In this document: piece after piece, positions 16,013 through 24,071 of the stretch | Position numbering within the stretch: the stretch's first letter is position 1 | Layout: the number at the start of each line of letters is the position of its first letter | Assembly (NCBI GenBank): GCA_031361295.1 | Contig: JANMCN010000142.1 | Coordinates: forward strand, 1-31,401 | Direction: 5' to 3' | Origin: JALZOC01 sp031361295 | Lineage (GTDB): Bacteria > Acidobacteriota > Vicinamibacteria > Vicinamibacterales > 2-12-FULL-66-21 | Length of the DNA stretch: 31,401 nt | Translations under genes and position numbers: made by a program | The notes under the pieces: model-generated | The model's input: only the letters and a program-made list of their open reading frames with translations | Told to the model about the DNA's origin: nothing | The model's database searches: none

Positions 16013-17002
16013 ATGAAGGTTCACATCGTGCTGGTTGTCGCCGCCACGGCGTGGGCAGGCACTGCGGTCATCGCGCGACAGGCCGGGGCGCCCGTCCCGG
16101 GCCAGGGCGCCGCGCCCGCGTCCGCCGGCGCGCCGCAGATTCCTGCGGCGCCAGGTGCGCCGCCGGGACGCGGCGGGCCGCAGCCGAGCCCGTTTTCGAC
16201 TCCGCCGCTTCGCGTGTTCATCTATGCCGGGCTGAAGACACATTCGGAAGGGCAGCACGACTATCCGCAGTTCCTGGCGGACTGGAGCAAGCTGCTGATG
16301 AACCGCAACGCCCTCGTGGACGGCGGGCTGCACTTCCCCTCGGCGAAGGAGCTCGGAGCGACGGACGTGCTCGTCATCTACAAGGGCGACGCGGGGTACC
16401 TCAGCATGGAAGATCGCGCGAATCTGGATGCCTACGTGAGGCGAGGCGGCGGGCTCGTCAGCCTTCACGACGCGCTGTGCGGGCCCGATCCCGCTGATTT
16501 CGCCTCGCTCGTCGGCGGCGCGAAAAAGCACGGCGAAGTGAATTACACGCTCGAGGCGGATATCGACTACACCATCGTCGACACCGCGCACCCGATCATG
16601 CAGGGCATGACGAACTTCAGGATCCAGGACGAGGCGTTCTACTCGATGACGTGGGCGACATCGCCGGAGATGCATGTGCTCGCCACGTCGCCGATTGCCC
16701 CCACTCCGAGCGCGAAGGGCTCAGGGCATGCCGGGGAAGTCGTCCCCCAGATTTGGACGTACGAGAAGCAGATGGGGCCTGCGCTGGCGGGCGCGCCGAC
16801 GGGGCAGTCGTACCGCGCGTTCGTGTGGATGCAGGGGCACAACTACACGAATTTCTCGAATCCGCAGGTGCAGGGCATGCTGCTCCGCGGGATCGCGTGG
16901 GCCGGGAACCGCTCGGTCGACACGTTGATGACGGAACGCCCCGCCCGCGGGCGACGCGGCGGCGCGCCGCCCGCTGCCGCCCCGGGACGCGAGGGACAAT
17001 GA
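16013..17002 (+). CDS. Exported ThuA-domain protein
   Basis: Protein of 329 residues. Of two nearby ATGs (16004 and 16013), I prefer 16013: AGGAG at 15998-16002 is ten bases away, against one base for 16004. Signal peptide MKVHIVLVVAATAWAGTAVIA is followed by a Pro/Gly/Ala/Arg linker (about 25-60). The ThuA domain is class-I glutamine amidotransferase-like: LRVFIYAGLKTHSEGQHDYP, ATDVLVIYKGDAGYLS, RRGGGLVSLHDALCGP and a late YRAFVWMQGHNYTNF. ThuA proteins take part in keto-sugar metabolism (trehalose use in rhizobia). The tail (RARGRRGGAPPAAAPGR) is low complexity. The family lacks a proven catalytic triad here. It supports a link between this cluster and keto-glycoside processing. Confidence 0.8.
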   Translation: MKVHIVLVVAATAWAGTAVIARQAGAPVPGQGAAPASAGAPQIPAAPGAPPGRGGPQPSPFSTPPLRVFIYAGLKTHSEGQHDYPQFLADWSKLLMNRNALVDGGLHFPSAKELGATDVLVIYKGDAGYLSMEDRANLDAYVRRGGGLVSLHDALCGPDPADFASLVGGAKKHGEVNYTLEADIDYTIVDTAHPIMQGMTNFRIQDEAFYSMTWATSPEMHVLATSPIAPTPSAKGSGHAGEVVPQIWTYEKQMGPALAGAPTGQSYRAFVWMQGHNYTNFSNPQVQGMLLRGIAWAGNRSVDTLMTERPARGRRGGAPPAAAPGREGQ

Positions 17003-17035
17003 AACCGGACGTCAGGGCGGGGTTGCGGTACGTAG

Positions 17036-17055
17036 GGCGGGGCTTTAGCCCCGCC
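17036..17055. repeat. Perfect palindromic intergenic stem-loop (GGCGGGGC-TTTA-GCCCCGCC)
   Basis: An eight-base perfect stem around TTTA in the 99-base gap between the ThuA and dehydratase genes. There is no T-run, so a simple terminator is unlikely. The string GTAGGGCGGGGCTTTAGCCCC has the look of a REP/BIME-like dispersed palindrome; only one copy lies in this window. Confidence 0.6.
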
Positions 17056-17101
17056 GGCTGCGCTGCGAGCGCGGGAAGCCAATAGCGGAAACTGGAATCG
17101 A

Positions 17102-18832
17102 ATGTCTGATCAGAAGCGGCACTACCGGTCGAGCGCGTGGTTCGGGCCGCCGGACAAGGACGGATTCATCCACCGGAGCTGGGTGGGCCGGGGCCTGCCC
17201 GAAGGCATCTTCGATGGGCGGCCGATCATCGGCATCTGCAATACCTGGTCGGAGCTCACGCCGTGCAATGGGCATTTCCGGGAGCTGGCCGAGCACGTGA
17301 AGCGGGGCGTCTGGGAGGCCGGCGGCGTGCCGTTCGAGTTTCCCGTGATGTCGCTCGGCGAGACGAGCCTCCGGCCCACGGCGATGCTGTTCCGCAACCT
17401 GGCGAGCATGGACGTCGAAGAGTCGATCCGCGCGAACCCGATTGACGGCGTCGTCCTCCTCTGCGGCTGCGACAAGACGACGCCTTCGCTCATCATGGGC
17501 GCCGCCAGCTGCGACCTGCCCGCGCTCGTCGTCTCTGGCGGGACGATGCTGAATGGCAAGTTCCGCGGGGGCGACATCGGCTCGGGCACCGATGTCTGGC
17601 GCTTCAGCGAAGAGGTGAGAGCCGGGGCAATGAGCCTCAAGGAGTTCATGCAGGCGGAGTCCTGCATGTCGCGATCGTGGGGGACCTGCAACGTCATGGG
17701 CACGGCCTCCACGATGGCCGTGATGAGCGAGGCGCTTGGCCTCGCGCTCCCCGACAACGCCGCGATTCCCGCTGTGGATTCCCGCCGCTTCGCACAGGCG
17801 CATCTCGCGGGGCGCCGGATCGTCACGCTCGTCGAGCAGGACATCCGCATGTCGCAGATCCTGACGCGCGCGGCGTTCGAGAACGCGATACGCGTGAACG
17901 GCGCCGTCGGCGGCTCGACCAACGCCGTCCTCCACCTCCTGGCGATCGCCGGGCGTGTCGGCGTGCGCCTCACGCTCGACGACTGGGACGTGTTCGGCCG
18001 TGACGTGCCGACGTTCGTCGATCTGATGCCGTCCGGCCGGTTCCTGATGGAGGACTTCTATTACGCGGGCGGGCTGCCGGCGGTCATTCGCGCGCTCGGG
18101 GAGAAGGGGCTGCTCAATCGCGATGCGATGACGATCAACGGCCAGACGCTCTGGGAGAACTGCGCCTCCGCGTCGAACTGGAACACGGAAGTGATCCGCC
18201 CGATCGACAAGCCGCTGGCGTCGCATGGCGGGATCGTGGTGCTCCGCGGCAACCTGGCGCCCTCCGGCGCCGTCCTCAAGCCGTCCGCGGCTTCGCCTCG
18301 CCTGATGCGCCACCGCGGACGCGCGGTCGTGTTCGAGAGCATCGAGCATTACAAGGCGCGCATCAACGATCCGGCCCTCGATGTGGATGCCGACTGCGTC
18401 CTCGTGCTCAAAGGCTGCGGGCCGAAGGGATATCCGGGGATGGCCGAGGTCGGCAACATGGGACTGCCGCCGAAGGTCCTCACGACCGGCGTCACCGACA
18501 TGGTCCGCATTTCGGACGCGCGGATGAGCGGCACGGCGTACGGCACCGCGGTCCTGCACGTGTCCCCGGAGGCCGCGGCGGGCGGGCCGCTGGCCCTCGT
18601 GCAGGACGGCGACATGATCGATCTCGATGTCGACGCACGCCGGTTGCACCTGGATGTGAGCGACGCGGAGCTGGCGGCGCGGCGAGAGGCGTGGCGGAGG
18701 CCCGAGTCGGCACTTCCGCCGGGCGGATACGCGCAGTTGTACGTCGATCACGTCCAGCAGGCGGACCAGGGGGCCGATCTCGATTTTCTCGTCGGCTGCC
18801 GCGGCCATGCGGTGCCGAGGGAATCCCATTGA
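17102..18832 (+). CDS. Pentonate-type IlvD/Edd family dehydratase (L-arabinonate dehydratase-like)
   Basis: Cytoplasmic [Fe-S] dehydratase of 576 residues; pentonate dehydratases are near 575-580, shorter than IlvD or Edd. Probable cluster ligands are C55 (ELTPCN), C123 (GCDK) and C196 (GTCN); K125 is the carbamylated-Lys position and S476 in DARMSGTAYGT the catalytic Ser. Recalled residues of Rhizobium L-arabinonate dehydratase (C59, C127, C200, K129, S480) are all offset by exactly four, which supports this subgroup. The C-terminal DFLVGCRGHAVPRESH is also typical of it. It would turn an aldonate into a 2-keto-3-deoxy-aldonate. L-arabinonate, D-xylonate, L-fuconate or a related acid are all possible. 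The ribosome-binding site is weak; the start follows the palindrome at 17036-17055. Confidence 0.85.
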   Translation: MSDQKRHYRSSAWFGPPDKDGFIHRSWVGRGLPEGIFDGRPIIGICNTWSELTPCNGHFRELAEHVKRGVWEAGGVPFEFPVMSLGETSLRPTAMLFRNLASMDVEESIRANPIDGVVLLCGCDKTTPSLIMGAASCDLPALVVSGGTMLNGKFRGGDIGSGTDVWRFSEEVRAGAMSLKEFMQAESCMSRSWGTCNVMGTASTMAVMSEALGLALPDNAAIPAVDSRRFAQAHLAGRRIVTLVEQDIRMSQILTRAAFENAIRVNGAVGGSTNAVLHLLAIAGRVGVRLTLDDWDVFGRDVPTFVDLMPSGRFLMEDFYYAGGLPAVIRALGEKGLLNRDAMTINGQTLWENCASASNWNTEVIRPIDKPLASHGGIVVLRGNLAPSGAVLKPSAASPRLMRHRGRAVVFESIEHYKARINDPALDVDADCVLVLKGCGPKGYPGMAEVGNMGLPPKVLTTGVTDMVRISDARMSGTAYGTAVLHVSPEAAAGGPLALVQDGDMIDLDVDARRLHLDVSDAELAARREAWRRPESALPPGGYAQLYVDHVQQADQGADLDFLVGCRGHAVPRESH

Positions 18833-18837
18833 CGGGC

Positions 18838-18924
18838 TTCCAGCTTCCAGCGGCCAGCTCCCAGCACAGAACAACGCTGGAAGCCGGAAGCCGGAAGCCG
18901 GAAGCTGGAAGCTGGAAGCTGGAA
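18838..18924. repeat. Facing heptanucleotide arrays (4 x TTCCAGC-like, 7 x GCYGGAA)
   Basis: Left block: TTCCAGC, TTCCAGC, GGCCAGC, TCCCAGC (18838-18865). Ten-base spacer ACAGAACAAC (18866-18875). Right block: seven units, GCTGGAA, three GCCGGAA, three GCTGGAA (18876-18924). The right block is the reverse complement of the left, so a near-28-base imperfect hairpin is possible. It fills the gap between the dehydratase and the FAH gene, and its last GGAAG serves as the only ribosome-binding-site-like sequence for the FAH start at 18934. Confidence 0.85.
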
Positions 18925-18933
18925 GCTAAAGAC

Positions 18934-19776
18934 ATGAAACTCCTCCGATACGGCCCCTCGGGCCACGAACGTCCCGGCCTGCTCGATGCCGAAGGCACGA
19001 TACGGGATCTCTCGGCAATGGTCGATGACATCGGGCGCGACACGCTGCTGCCCGCCTCGCTCGAGCGCCTTCGCGCGGTCGACGCCCGCACACTGCCGAA
19101 GGTCCCGGGTACGCCGCGCATCGGGCCCTGCGTGGGGCACGTGGGCAAGTTCATCTGCATCGGGCTGAACTACTCCGATCACGCCGCGGAATCGGGGATG
19201 GCGGTTCCGAAGGAGCCCATCGTGTTCATGAAGGCCACCTCCGCCATCATCGGGGCAAACGACGACGTCGTGCTGCCGAGGGGGTCGCTGAAGAGCGACT
19301 GGGAGGTGGAGCTCGGGGTGGTGATCGGCCGGCCGGCGAAATATGTCGAGGAGGCTGACGCGCTCTCGTATGTCGCCGGCTACTGCGTCGTCAACGATCT
19401 CTCGGAACGCGCGTATCAGCTCGAAGGCACGGGGCAGTGGGTCAAAGGCAAGAGCGCGGACACGTTCGGACCGATCGGACCGTGGCTCGTGACGCGCGAC
19501 GAAGTGGCGGACTGCGGGGCGCTCGATCTGTGGCTCGAAGTGGATGGGCACCGCTATCAGAACGGGACCACACGGACGCTGGTCTTCGGTGTGCCTTTTC
19601 TCGTGAGTTATCTGAGCCGCTTCATGAGCCTGCAGCCCGGCGACATCATCTCGACCGGTACGCCTCCGGGCGTCGGCCTCGGACAGAAGCCTCCGGTGTA
19701 CCTGCGCGCCGGCAATGTGATGCGGCTCGGCGTGCAGGGTCTCGGAGAGCAGAGGCAGACGGTCCGGGCCGAGTAG
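18934..19776 (+). CDS. FAH-family hydrolase (diketo-deoxy-aldonate hydrolase-like)
   Basis: Cytoplasmic protein of 280 residues of the fumarylacetoacetate hydrolase fold. The frame is open further upstream only because the heptad array contains no stop; the ATG at 18934 matches the family start MKLLRYGPSGHERPGLLD. Metal ligands E124 and E126 (DWEVELGVVIG) and D155 (VVNDLSER), general base H83 (GLNYSDHAAE) and K171 (KGKSADTFGP) are present, as is the TGTPPGVGLG closing loop. This subgroup includes 2,4-diketo-3-deoxy-L-fuconate hydrolase and related diketo-pentonate hydrolases, which cut a diketo acid to pyruvate plus lactate or glycolate. Position just after the dehydratase agrees. Other FAH activities (acylpyruvate or ureidoglycolate-like) cannot be excluded. 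Confidence 0.82.
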   Translation: MKLLRYGPSGHERPGLLDAEGTIRDLSAMVDDIGRDTLLPASLERLRAVDARTLPKVPGTPRIGPCVGHVGKFICIGLNYSDHAAESGMAVPKEPIVFMKATSAIIGANDDVVLPRGSLKSDWEVELGVVIGRPAKYVEEADALSYVAGYCVVNDLSERAYQLEGTGQWVKGKSADTFGPIGPWLVTRDEVADCGALDLWLEVDGHRYQNGTTRTLVFGVPFLVSYLSRFMSLQPGDIISTGTPPGVGLGQKPPVYLRAGNVMRLGVQGLGEQRQTVRAE

Positions 19777-19790
19777 CGGTCCCGGCCCGG
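19764..19790. terminator. Possible bidirectional stem-loop between convergent genes
   Basis: CCGGGCC (19764-19770) and GGCCCGG (19784-19790) are perfect inverted copies separated by 13 bases, spanning the FAH stop and the end of the convergent CRTAC1 gene. No T-run follows on either strand, so it would be a weak or factor-assisted terminator at best. Confidence 0.3.
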
Positions 19791-19791
19791 G

Positions 19792-21456
19792 TCAGGGTTC
19801 CTTCACCACGAGCACCTGGTTCGCCGGAACGTCTGTCAGAACCTGGCGGGTGCCGCTCGGCCAGAGAACCTCGACGCGCCGAGCGGATGTCGCGCGGCCC
19901 AGTCCGATGTGCAGGCGGACGTCGCTGCTGCTCAAATAGCTGGCCACGTTGTTCACCTCTCTGACCTGCACGCCCTCGGCTGTCTCGACGCGCACCGTGG
20001 CTCCGATTCCGAACGTATTCCGCTTTCCGCCTTGCGCCCGGATCAGCAGCCAGTTGCCCTTGCGAACCGTGTCGTTCCTCAACAGGATCGGCCGCTGGCC
20101 GAGGCTCGAGATCACCACGTCGAGATCGCCGTCGTTGTCGAAGTCCGCGACAGCCAGACCGCGCCCCACCCGGGGGGCCTGGAACGCCGCCCCAGCGACG
20201 GCGGTGATGTCCCGGAACTTGCCGCCCACGTTCTCGTAGAGCAGATCCTTCTGCGCGTACGTGAAGCCGGGGGTGTACAGCTTCACGTTGTCGATGACGT
20301 GCCCGTTCGTCACGTGGATATCGAGATCGCCGTCGTTGTCGAAATCGAACAGCTTCGTGCCGAACCCGAGCGGGGCGAAGCCCGAGCCCATCCCGGTCGT
20401 CGCGGAGACGTCTTCGAAGACGCCGCCGCCGAGGTTCCTGTAGAGCGCGTTCAGCTCCTCCGAAAAATTCGTGACGAAGATGTCGGGGAAGCCGTTCCCG
20501 TCCACGTCGGCGCAGTCCACCCCCATTCCCGCCTGCGGCTTGCCGTTGACGTCGAAGCCGACGCCCGCGCCGTAGGCCACGTCCACGAACGTGCCGTCGC
20601 CGTTGTTGCGATACAAAAAATTGCGGACGGAATCGTTCGCGACATAGATGTCGGTGTCGCCGTCGCGATCGATATCGCAGAAGGCGAGACCGAGGCCCTT
20701 GCCTGCGGGATTCGCGATGCCGGCGGCACGGGAGACATCGGTGAACGTCCCGTCGCCGTTATTGCGGAAGAGCCGGTCCGCGGTCCCGTCGAAGAGGGTC
20801 GGATGGCAGTACATACGGTACCCCGGCTTGCGCAGCCCGCAGTACGGGTTGTCGTCGAGGCGATAGTCGAGGTAATTGACGACGTAAAGATCGAGATCGC
20901 CGTCGCGATCGAAGTCGAAGAAGCCCGTGCTGGTGCTCCATTCGGTGGGCCCGCCGGCCACGCCCGCCACGGCGGTGACATCCGTGAAGGTGCCGTTGCC
21001 GTTGTTGCGATACAGGATGTTCGGACCGAAGGCCGTGACGTAGAGATCGAGATACCCGTCGCCGTCGAAGTCCCCGACCGCGACGCCGGTCTTGTAGGAG
21101 CGATTGCCGGAAGCGGCCACGCCCGCCTGGCGGGTCACGTCGGTAAACGTGCCGTCGCCCGTGTTGTTGCGGTAGAGCGCGTTTGCGGCGCCTGGCGCGC
21201 CGTTGACGAAGTACAGATCGACGAACCCGTCGTTGTCGTAGTCGATCCAGGCCACCCCGGAGCCGAAGGTCTCGACCATGTACTTGTCGGGCGACGCACC
21301 CGAGTCGTGGACGAAGGTGATGTGCGACGTCGCCGTGACATCGACGAACTGCACCGACGGGACCTGCGTGACCTTCGCGTCCTTTGCGGGCTGCGACGCC
21401 ATCGAGACCGGCAGTATGAGAAGCAGGAGAGGCACAGCCCACCTCGTCGGCGTCAC
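19792..21456 (-). CDS. CRTAC1-like FG-GAP/VCBS repeat protein with ASPIC/UnbV domain
   Basis: Exported protein of 554 residues; signal peptide MTPTRWAVPLLLLILPVSMA. After VQFVDVTATSHITFVHDSG come about seven FG-GAP/VCBS blades with the Ca-binding theme DxDxDGxxDLY (for example FDGDGYLDLYV, FDRDGDLDLYV, IDRDGDTDIYV, FDNDGDLDIHV, FDNDGDLDVVI), each followed by LYRNNGDGTFTDV. The C-terminal part (about 470-550) is an ASPIC/UnbV domain (VNNVASYLSSSDVRLHIGLG, VEVLWPSGTRQVL). Surface or periplasmic integrin-like propeller with unknown ligand. Its start overlaps the stop of the TPR gene by four bases (ATGA at 21453-21456), so the two are translationally coupled. Such CRTAC1/TPR pairs are common in Acidobacteria. 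Confidence 0.85.
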   Translation of the reverse strand: MTPTRWAVPLLLLILPVSMASQPAKDAKVTQVPSVQFVDVTATSHITFVHDSGASPDKYMVETFGSGVAWIDYDNDGFVDLYFVNGAPGAANALYRNNTGDGTFTDVTRQAGVAASGNRSYKTGVAVGDFDGDGYLDLYVTAFGPNILYRNNGNGTFTDVTAVAGVAGGPTEWSTSTGFFDFDRDGDLDLYVVNYLDYRLDDNPYCGLRKPGYRMYCHPTLFDGTADRLFRNNGDGTFTDVSRAAGIANPAGKGLGLAFCDIDRDGDTDIYVANDSVRNFLYRNNGDGTFVDVAYGAGVGFDVNGKPQAGMGVDCADVDGNGFPDIFVTNFSEELNALYRNLGGGVFEDVSATTGMGSGFAPLGFGTKLFDFDNDGDLDIHVTNGHVIDNVKLYTPGFTYAQKDLLYENVGGKFRDITAVAGAAFQAPRVGRGLAVADFDNDGDLDVVISSLGQRPILLRNDTVRKGNWLLIRAQGGKRNTFGIGATVRVETAEGVQVREVNNVASYLSSSDVRLHIGLGRATSARRVEVLWPSGTRQVLTDVPANQVLVVKEP

Positions 21457-22550
21457 GGCCTGTCGCCCGGGGGTGACGGCTTGCGGGCCCTGTGCTGCAG
21501 GAGCGTCCGGACCTCCGCCAGCTCGCGCGCCGCCTCCTCGCGATCCGACTGGATGTCGAGCGCTTTCCGGAAGGCGTCGGCCGCCGCCTGCAGCCTGCCC
21601 TGCCGGCGTCGCAGGAGTCCCAGCTCGAGATAGAAGTCCGGCCCGGCCTGCTGCCGCAGGAACTGCGGCGCCGTGGTCGACGCGGGCTTCGGTCGTGCGA
21701 GCGCGAGCTGCGCATCCGCGGTGTCCAGGAGTCCCTTCATCCGGTAGGCGCGCGCCAGCCTGATGCGCAGGTCGGGGCGCGCCGGATCGATCGTCGTGCC
21801 CTGCCGCAGGACGTCGAGCGCTTCATCGACGCGGCCGGCGTCGAGACAGGCGGCGCCGAGCGCAAGGTTCGCGTCCGCCACTTTCGGACCCGCGTGCACG
21901 ACCTGTTCGAGCTCGGTGATCGCCTCGTCGCGTTTCCCTGCGTCGAGGAGCGCCAGCCCGAGGTAGTACCGCGCCTGCGCGAACGCGCCGTCGCGGCGGA
22001 GGACCTGCCTGGCGAGCTCCACCGCCCGGTCCGGATGCCCGAGCTGTCGTTCGGTTTCTGCACTCAATGACTCCAGCTGCGGATCGTGCGGACTCCGGAC
22101 GAGCCCTTCCGACAGGACCTCTCGAGCCGTCGCCGCGCGTCCGAGATCCAGATACATCTGGACGAGGTACACGCGGGCGGGCACCAGGTCCGGCTTGAGC
22201 GCGAGTGCCTGGACGAGCTCCGCCTTCGCCTCGCCGATCAAGTCGGCCGAGCCCTGCATCCGGTACGCGACGGCGAGCAGGAGATGCGCTTCAGGTAATC
22301 GAGGGTCATCCGCGAGGATGGCCTTCAGCTCCGGGATGGCCTGATCCGCGCGGGTCGTCCCGGAGAAGAGGTTGGACCCCGCGCGGTTCAGCCGTTCCTG
22401 GATGAGGGCGGGATTTGATTGAGACGCCTCCAGCCATCCGTCGCGACCGCCTGCACAGAGCGCCATCAGGCACAGACTCAGCGCGCGGATCCAAGCGGAG
22501 GCCACGCTGCGGGATTGTCGCAAGTGGGAAGGGGGGAGCACCAGGGCCAT
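21453..22550 (-). CDS. Exported TPR-repeat protein
   Basis: Protein of 365 residues. The frame is open to 22610, but the ATG at 22550 gives a plausible N-terminal hydrophobic signal (ALSLCLMALCAGG); no strong ribosome-binding site supports either, so the start is uncertain. The body is made of tetratricopeptide helices about 34 residues apart: ADQAIPELKAILADDPRLPEAHLLLAVAYR, AKAELVQALALKPDLVPARVYLVQMYLDLG, AREVLSEGLVRSPHDPQLES, RAVELARQVLRRDGAFAQARYYLGLALLDAG, and more to the end. TPR proteins build scaffolds for protein contacts. It is coupled to the downstream CRTAC1 gene and diverges from the GlcD-like gene. Confidence 0.8.
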   Translation of the reverse strand: MALVLPPSHLRQSRSVASAWIRALSLCLMALCAGGRDGWLEASQSNPALIQERLNRAGSNLFSGTTRADQAIPELKAILADDPRLPEAHLLLAVAYRMQGSADLIGEAKAELVQALALKPDLVPARVYLVQMYLDLGRAATAREVLSEGLVRSPHDPQLESLSAETERQLGHPDRAVELARQVLRRDGAFAQARYYLGLALLDAGKRDEAITELEQVVHAGPKVADANLALGAACLDAGRVDEALDVLRQGTTIDPARPDLRIRLARAYRMKGLLDTADAQLALARPKPASTTAPQFLRQQAGPDFYLELGLLRRRQGRLQAAADAFRKALDIQSDREEAARELAEVRTLLQHRARKPSPPGDRP

Positions 22551-22655
22551 GTTACGCCACCGCGCCCGCGAGGACCGGAAACGGAGAACGTGTGAAGGTT
22601 GAAACTTCAAGGTGGACGTCAGAAAGCCGACGGCACCCCGAGATCAAAGCCAGAC

Positions 22656-22667
22656 TACAATCCCCGT
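22656..22667 (+). promoter_or_regulatory. -10 box for a leaderless GlcD-like transcript
   Basis: TACAAT at 22656-22661 ends six bases before the ATG at 22668, so initiation would fall on or next to the start codon. No ribosome-binding site lies in the intervening CCCCGT. No clear -35 box is seen. The same TACAATCCCCG occurs at 4964. Confidence 0.45.
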
Positions 22668-24050
22668 ATGGCTCTGTCCGCCGCCGTCACTGACGGCCTC
22701 GTCAGCATCCTGGGAGCCAGCGCCGTGCTGACCGAGCCGGAGGACATCATCCCGTACGGCTTCGATGGCACGGCAGCCATGCGGCAACTCCCGGGCGCGG
22801 TGGTGTTTCCGCGCACGACGGAGGAGGTGGCCAGGTGCGTGCAGTTTGCAGGCGCCCGTTCGCTGCCCATCGTAACGCGCGGCGCAGGCACCGGGTTGAG
22901 CGGCGGCAGCGTGCCGGGCGCCGGCAGCCTCGTGCTCTGTCTCGCGCAGATGCAGGCGATCCTCGGCGTCGATGCGCGCAACCTGACGCTGCGGGCCCAG
23001 CCTGGGGTCGTGACCGCCGCGATTGACGACGCGGCGGCGCGCCACGGCCTCTTGTATCCGCCGGACCCGGGGTCGATGCGCGTCAGTACGATCGGCGGCA
23101 ACGTCGCCGAGAATTCCGGCGGACTTCGCGGCCTCAAGTACGGCGTCACGCGCGACTACGTGATGGCGCTCGAAGTCGTGCTCGCCGACGGGCGGATCGC
23201 GCGGTTCGGAAGTTCCTGCGTGAAGGACGTCGCCGGGTATTCGATGAAAGACCTGTTCATCGGGTCCGAGGGCACGCTCGGGATCATCACCGAAGTGCTG
23301 CTGAAGCTGGTGCCCCGGCCGCCGGCCCGGCGTACGATGCTCGCGGTGTACGATCGGATCGAGGACGCGGCCGAGACCGTGTCGGCCATCATCGCGGCCC
23401 GCATCATTCCGTGCACGCTGGAATTTCTCGACCGGATGACCGCGGTGTGTGTCGAGGAGTTCGCGCATGTCGGCCTGCCGACCGATTGTGACGCGGTGCT
23501 GCTGATGGAGACGGATGGGCATCCGGCGGCGGTTGCGGACGAAGCGGATCGCATGATGGCGATCGCGCGCGAACAGGGGGCGCGTGAGGTGCGGGCTGCG
23601 CGCGACGAGGCCGAAGCGCTGGCGCTCGCGTCCGCGCGCCGGAACGCGTTTTCGGCGCTCGCGAGGCGCAGGCCGACCACGATCCTGGAGGACTTCACCG
23701 TGCCGCGCAGCGAGCTCGCCACGATGGTGAGCTTCATCGCCGAGACCGCCCGCGCGGCGAACCTGCAGGTCGGCACCTTCGGCCATATGGGTGACGGCAA
23801 CCTCCATCCGACGTTCCTGACCGACGAGCGCGACGCCGGCGAGATGGCGCGCGTGCACCACGCGCTGGGCCTGATTGCGAAGAAGACGCTCGACCTGAAC
23901 GGCACGATCACCGGCGAGCACGGGGTGGGGCTCGCGAAGAAGGCGTGGCTGCGGCAGCAGATGGGCGACAGCAGCTTCGAGGTGATGACGCTGGTGAAAC
24001 GGGCGCTCGATCCCGCCGGGCTGCTGAATCCCGGCAAGATCTTCGACTGA
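22668..24050 (+). CDS. glcD: GlcD-like FAD-linked oxidase subunit
   Basis: Flavoprotein of 460 residues, cytoplasmic side. FAD-binding PCMH-type motifs: RGAGTGLSGGSVPG (71-84), PPDPGS (131-136), TIGGNVAENSGG (141-152) and VKDVAGYSMKDLFIGSEGTLG. The C-terminal FAD-oxidase domain has GHMGDGNLHP (372-381; H373, H380) and GEHGVGLAKK (416-425; H418), then the ending ALDPAGLLNPGKIFD. The family oxidises glycolate or D-lactate and passes electrons to a GlcF partner and quinone. The start at 22668 sits directly after a TACAAT box, so the message may be leaderless. GlcF lies 21 bases downstream. A separate GlcE subunit is not present in the window. D-lactate versus glycolate cannot be decided from motifs. 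Confidence 0.88.
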   Translation: MALSAAVTDGLVSILGASAVLTEPEDIIPYGFDGTAAMRQLPGAVVFPRTTEEVARCVQFAGARSLPIVTRGAGTGLSGGSVPGAGSLVLCLAQMQAILGVDARNLTLRAQPGVVTAAIDDAAARHGLLYPPDPGSMRVSTIGGNVAENSGGLRGLKYGVTRDYVMALEVVLADGRIARFGSSCVKDVAGYSMKDLFIGSEGTLGIITEVLLKLVPRPPARRTMLAVYDRIEDAAETVSAIIAARIIPCTLEFLDRMTAVCVEEFAHVGLPTDCDAVLLMETDGHPAAVADEADRMMAIAREQGAREVRAARDEAEALALASARRNAFSALARRRPTTILEDFTVPRSELATMVSFIAETARAANLQVGTFGHMGDGNLHPTFLTDERDAGEMARVHHALGLIAKKTLDLNGTITGEHGVGLAKKAWLRQQMGDSSFEVMTLVKRALDPAGLLNPGKIFD

Positions 24051-24071
24051 CGGTCCGGCGCAGCACACGCC

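Noticed and set aside
18876..18924. Tandem heptamers considered as a CRISPR array or as an N-terminal extension of the FAH protein
   Set aside because: Units are seven bases with no spacers, so not CRISPR; the extended frame gives a repetitive peptide with no family counterpart, while the ATG at 18934 matches the family start.
20480..21180. Repeated GCCGTCGCCGTTGTTGCG-like DNA strings
   Set aside because: They encode the recurring RNNGDGTF of the FG-GAP blades and need no separate repeat explanation.
22599..22610. TTGAA-AC-TTCAA near-palindrome in the divergent TPR/GlcD gap
   Set aside because: Only five-base arms and no second copy; it could be an operator but the support is too thin to list.
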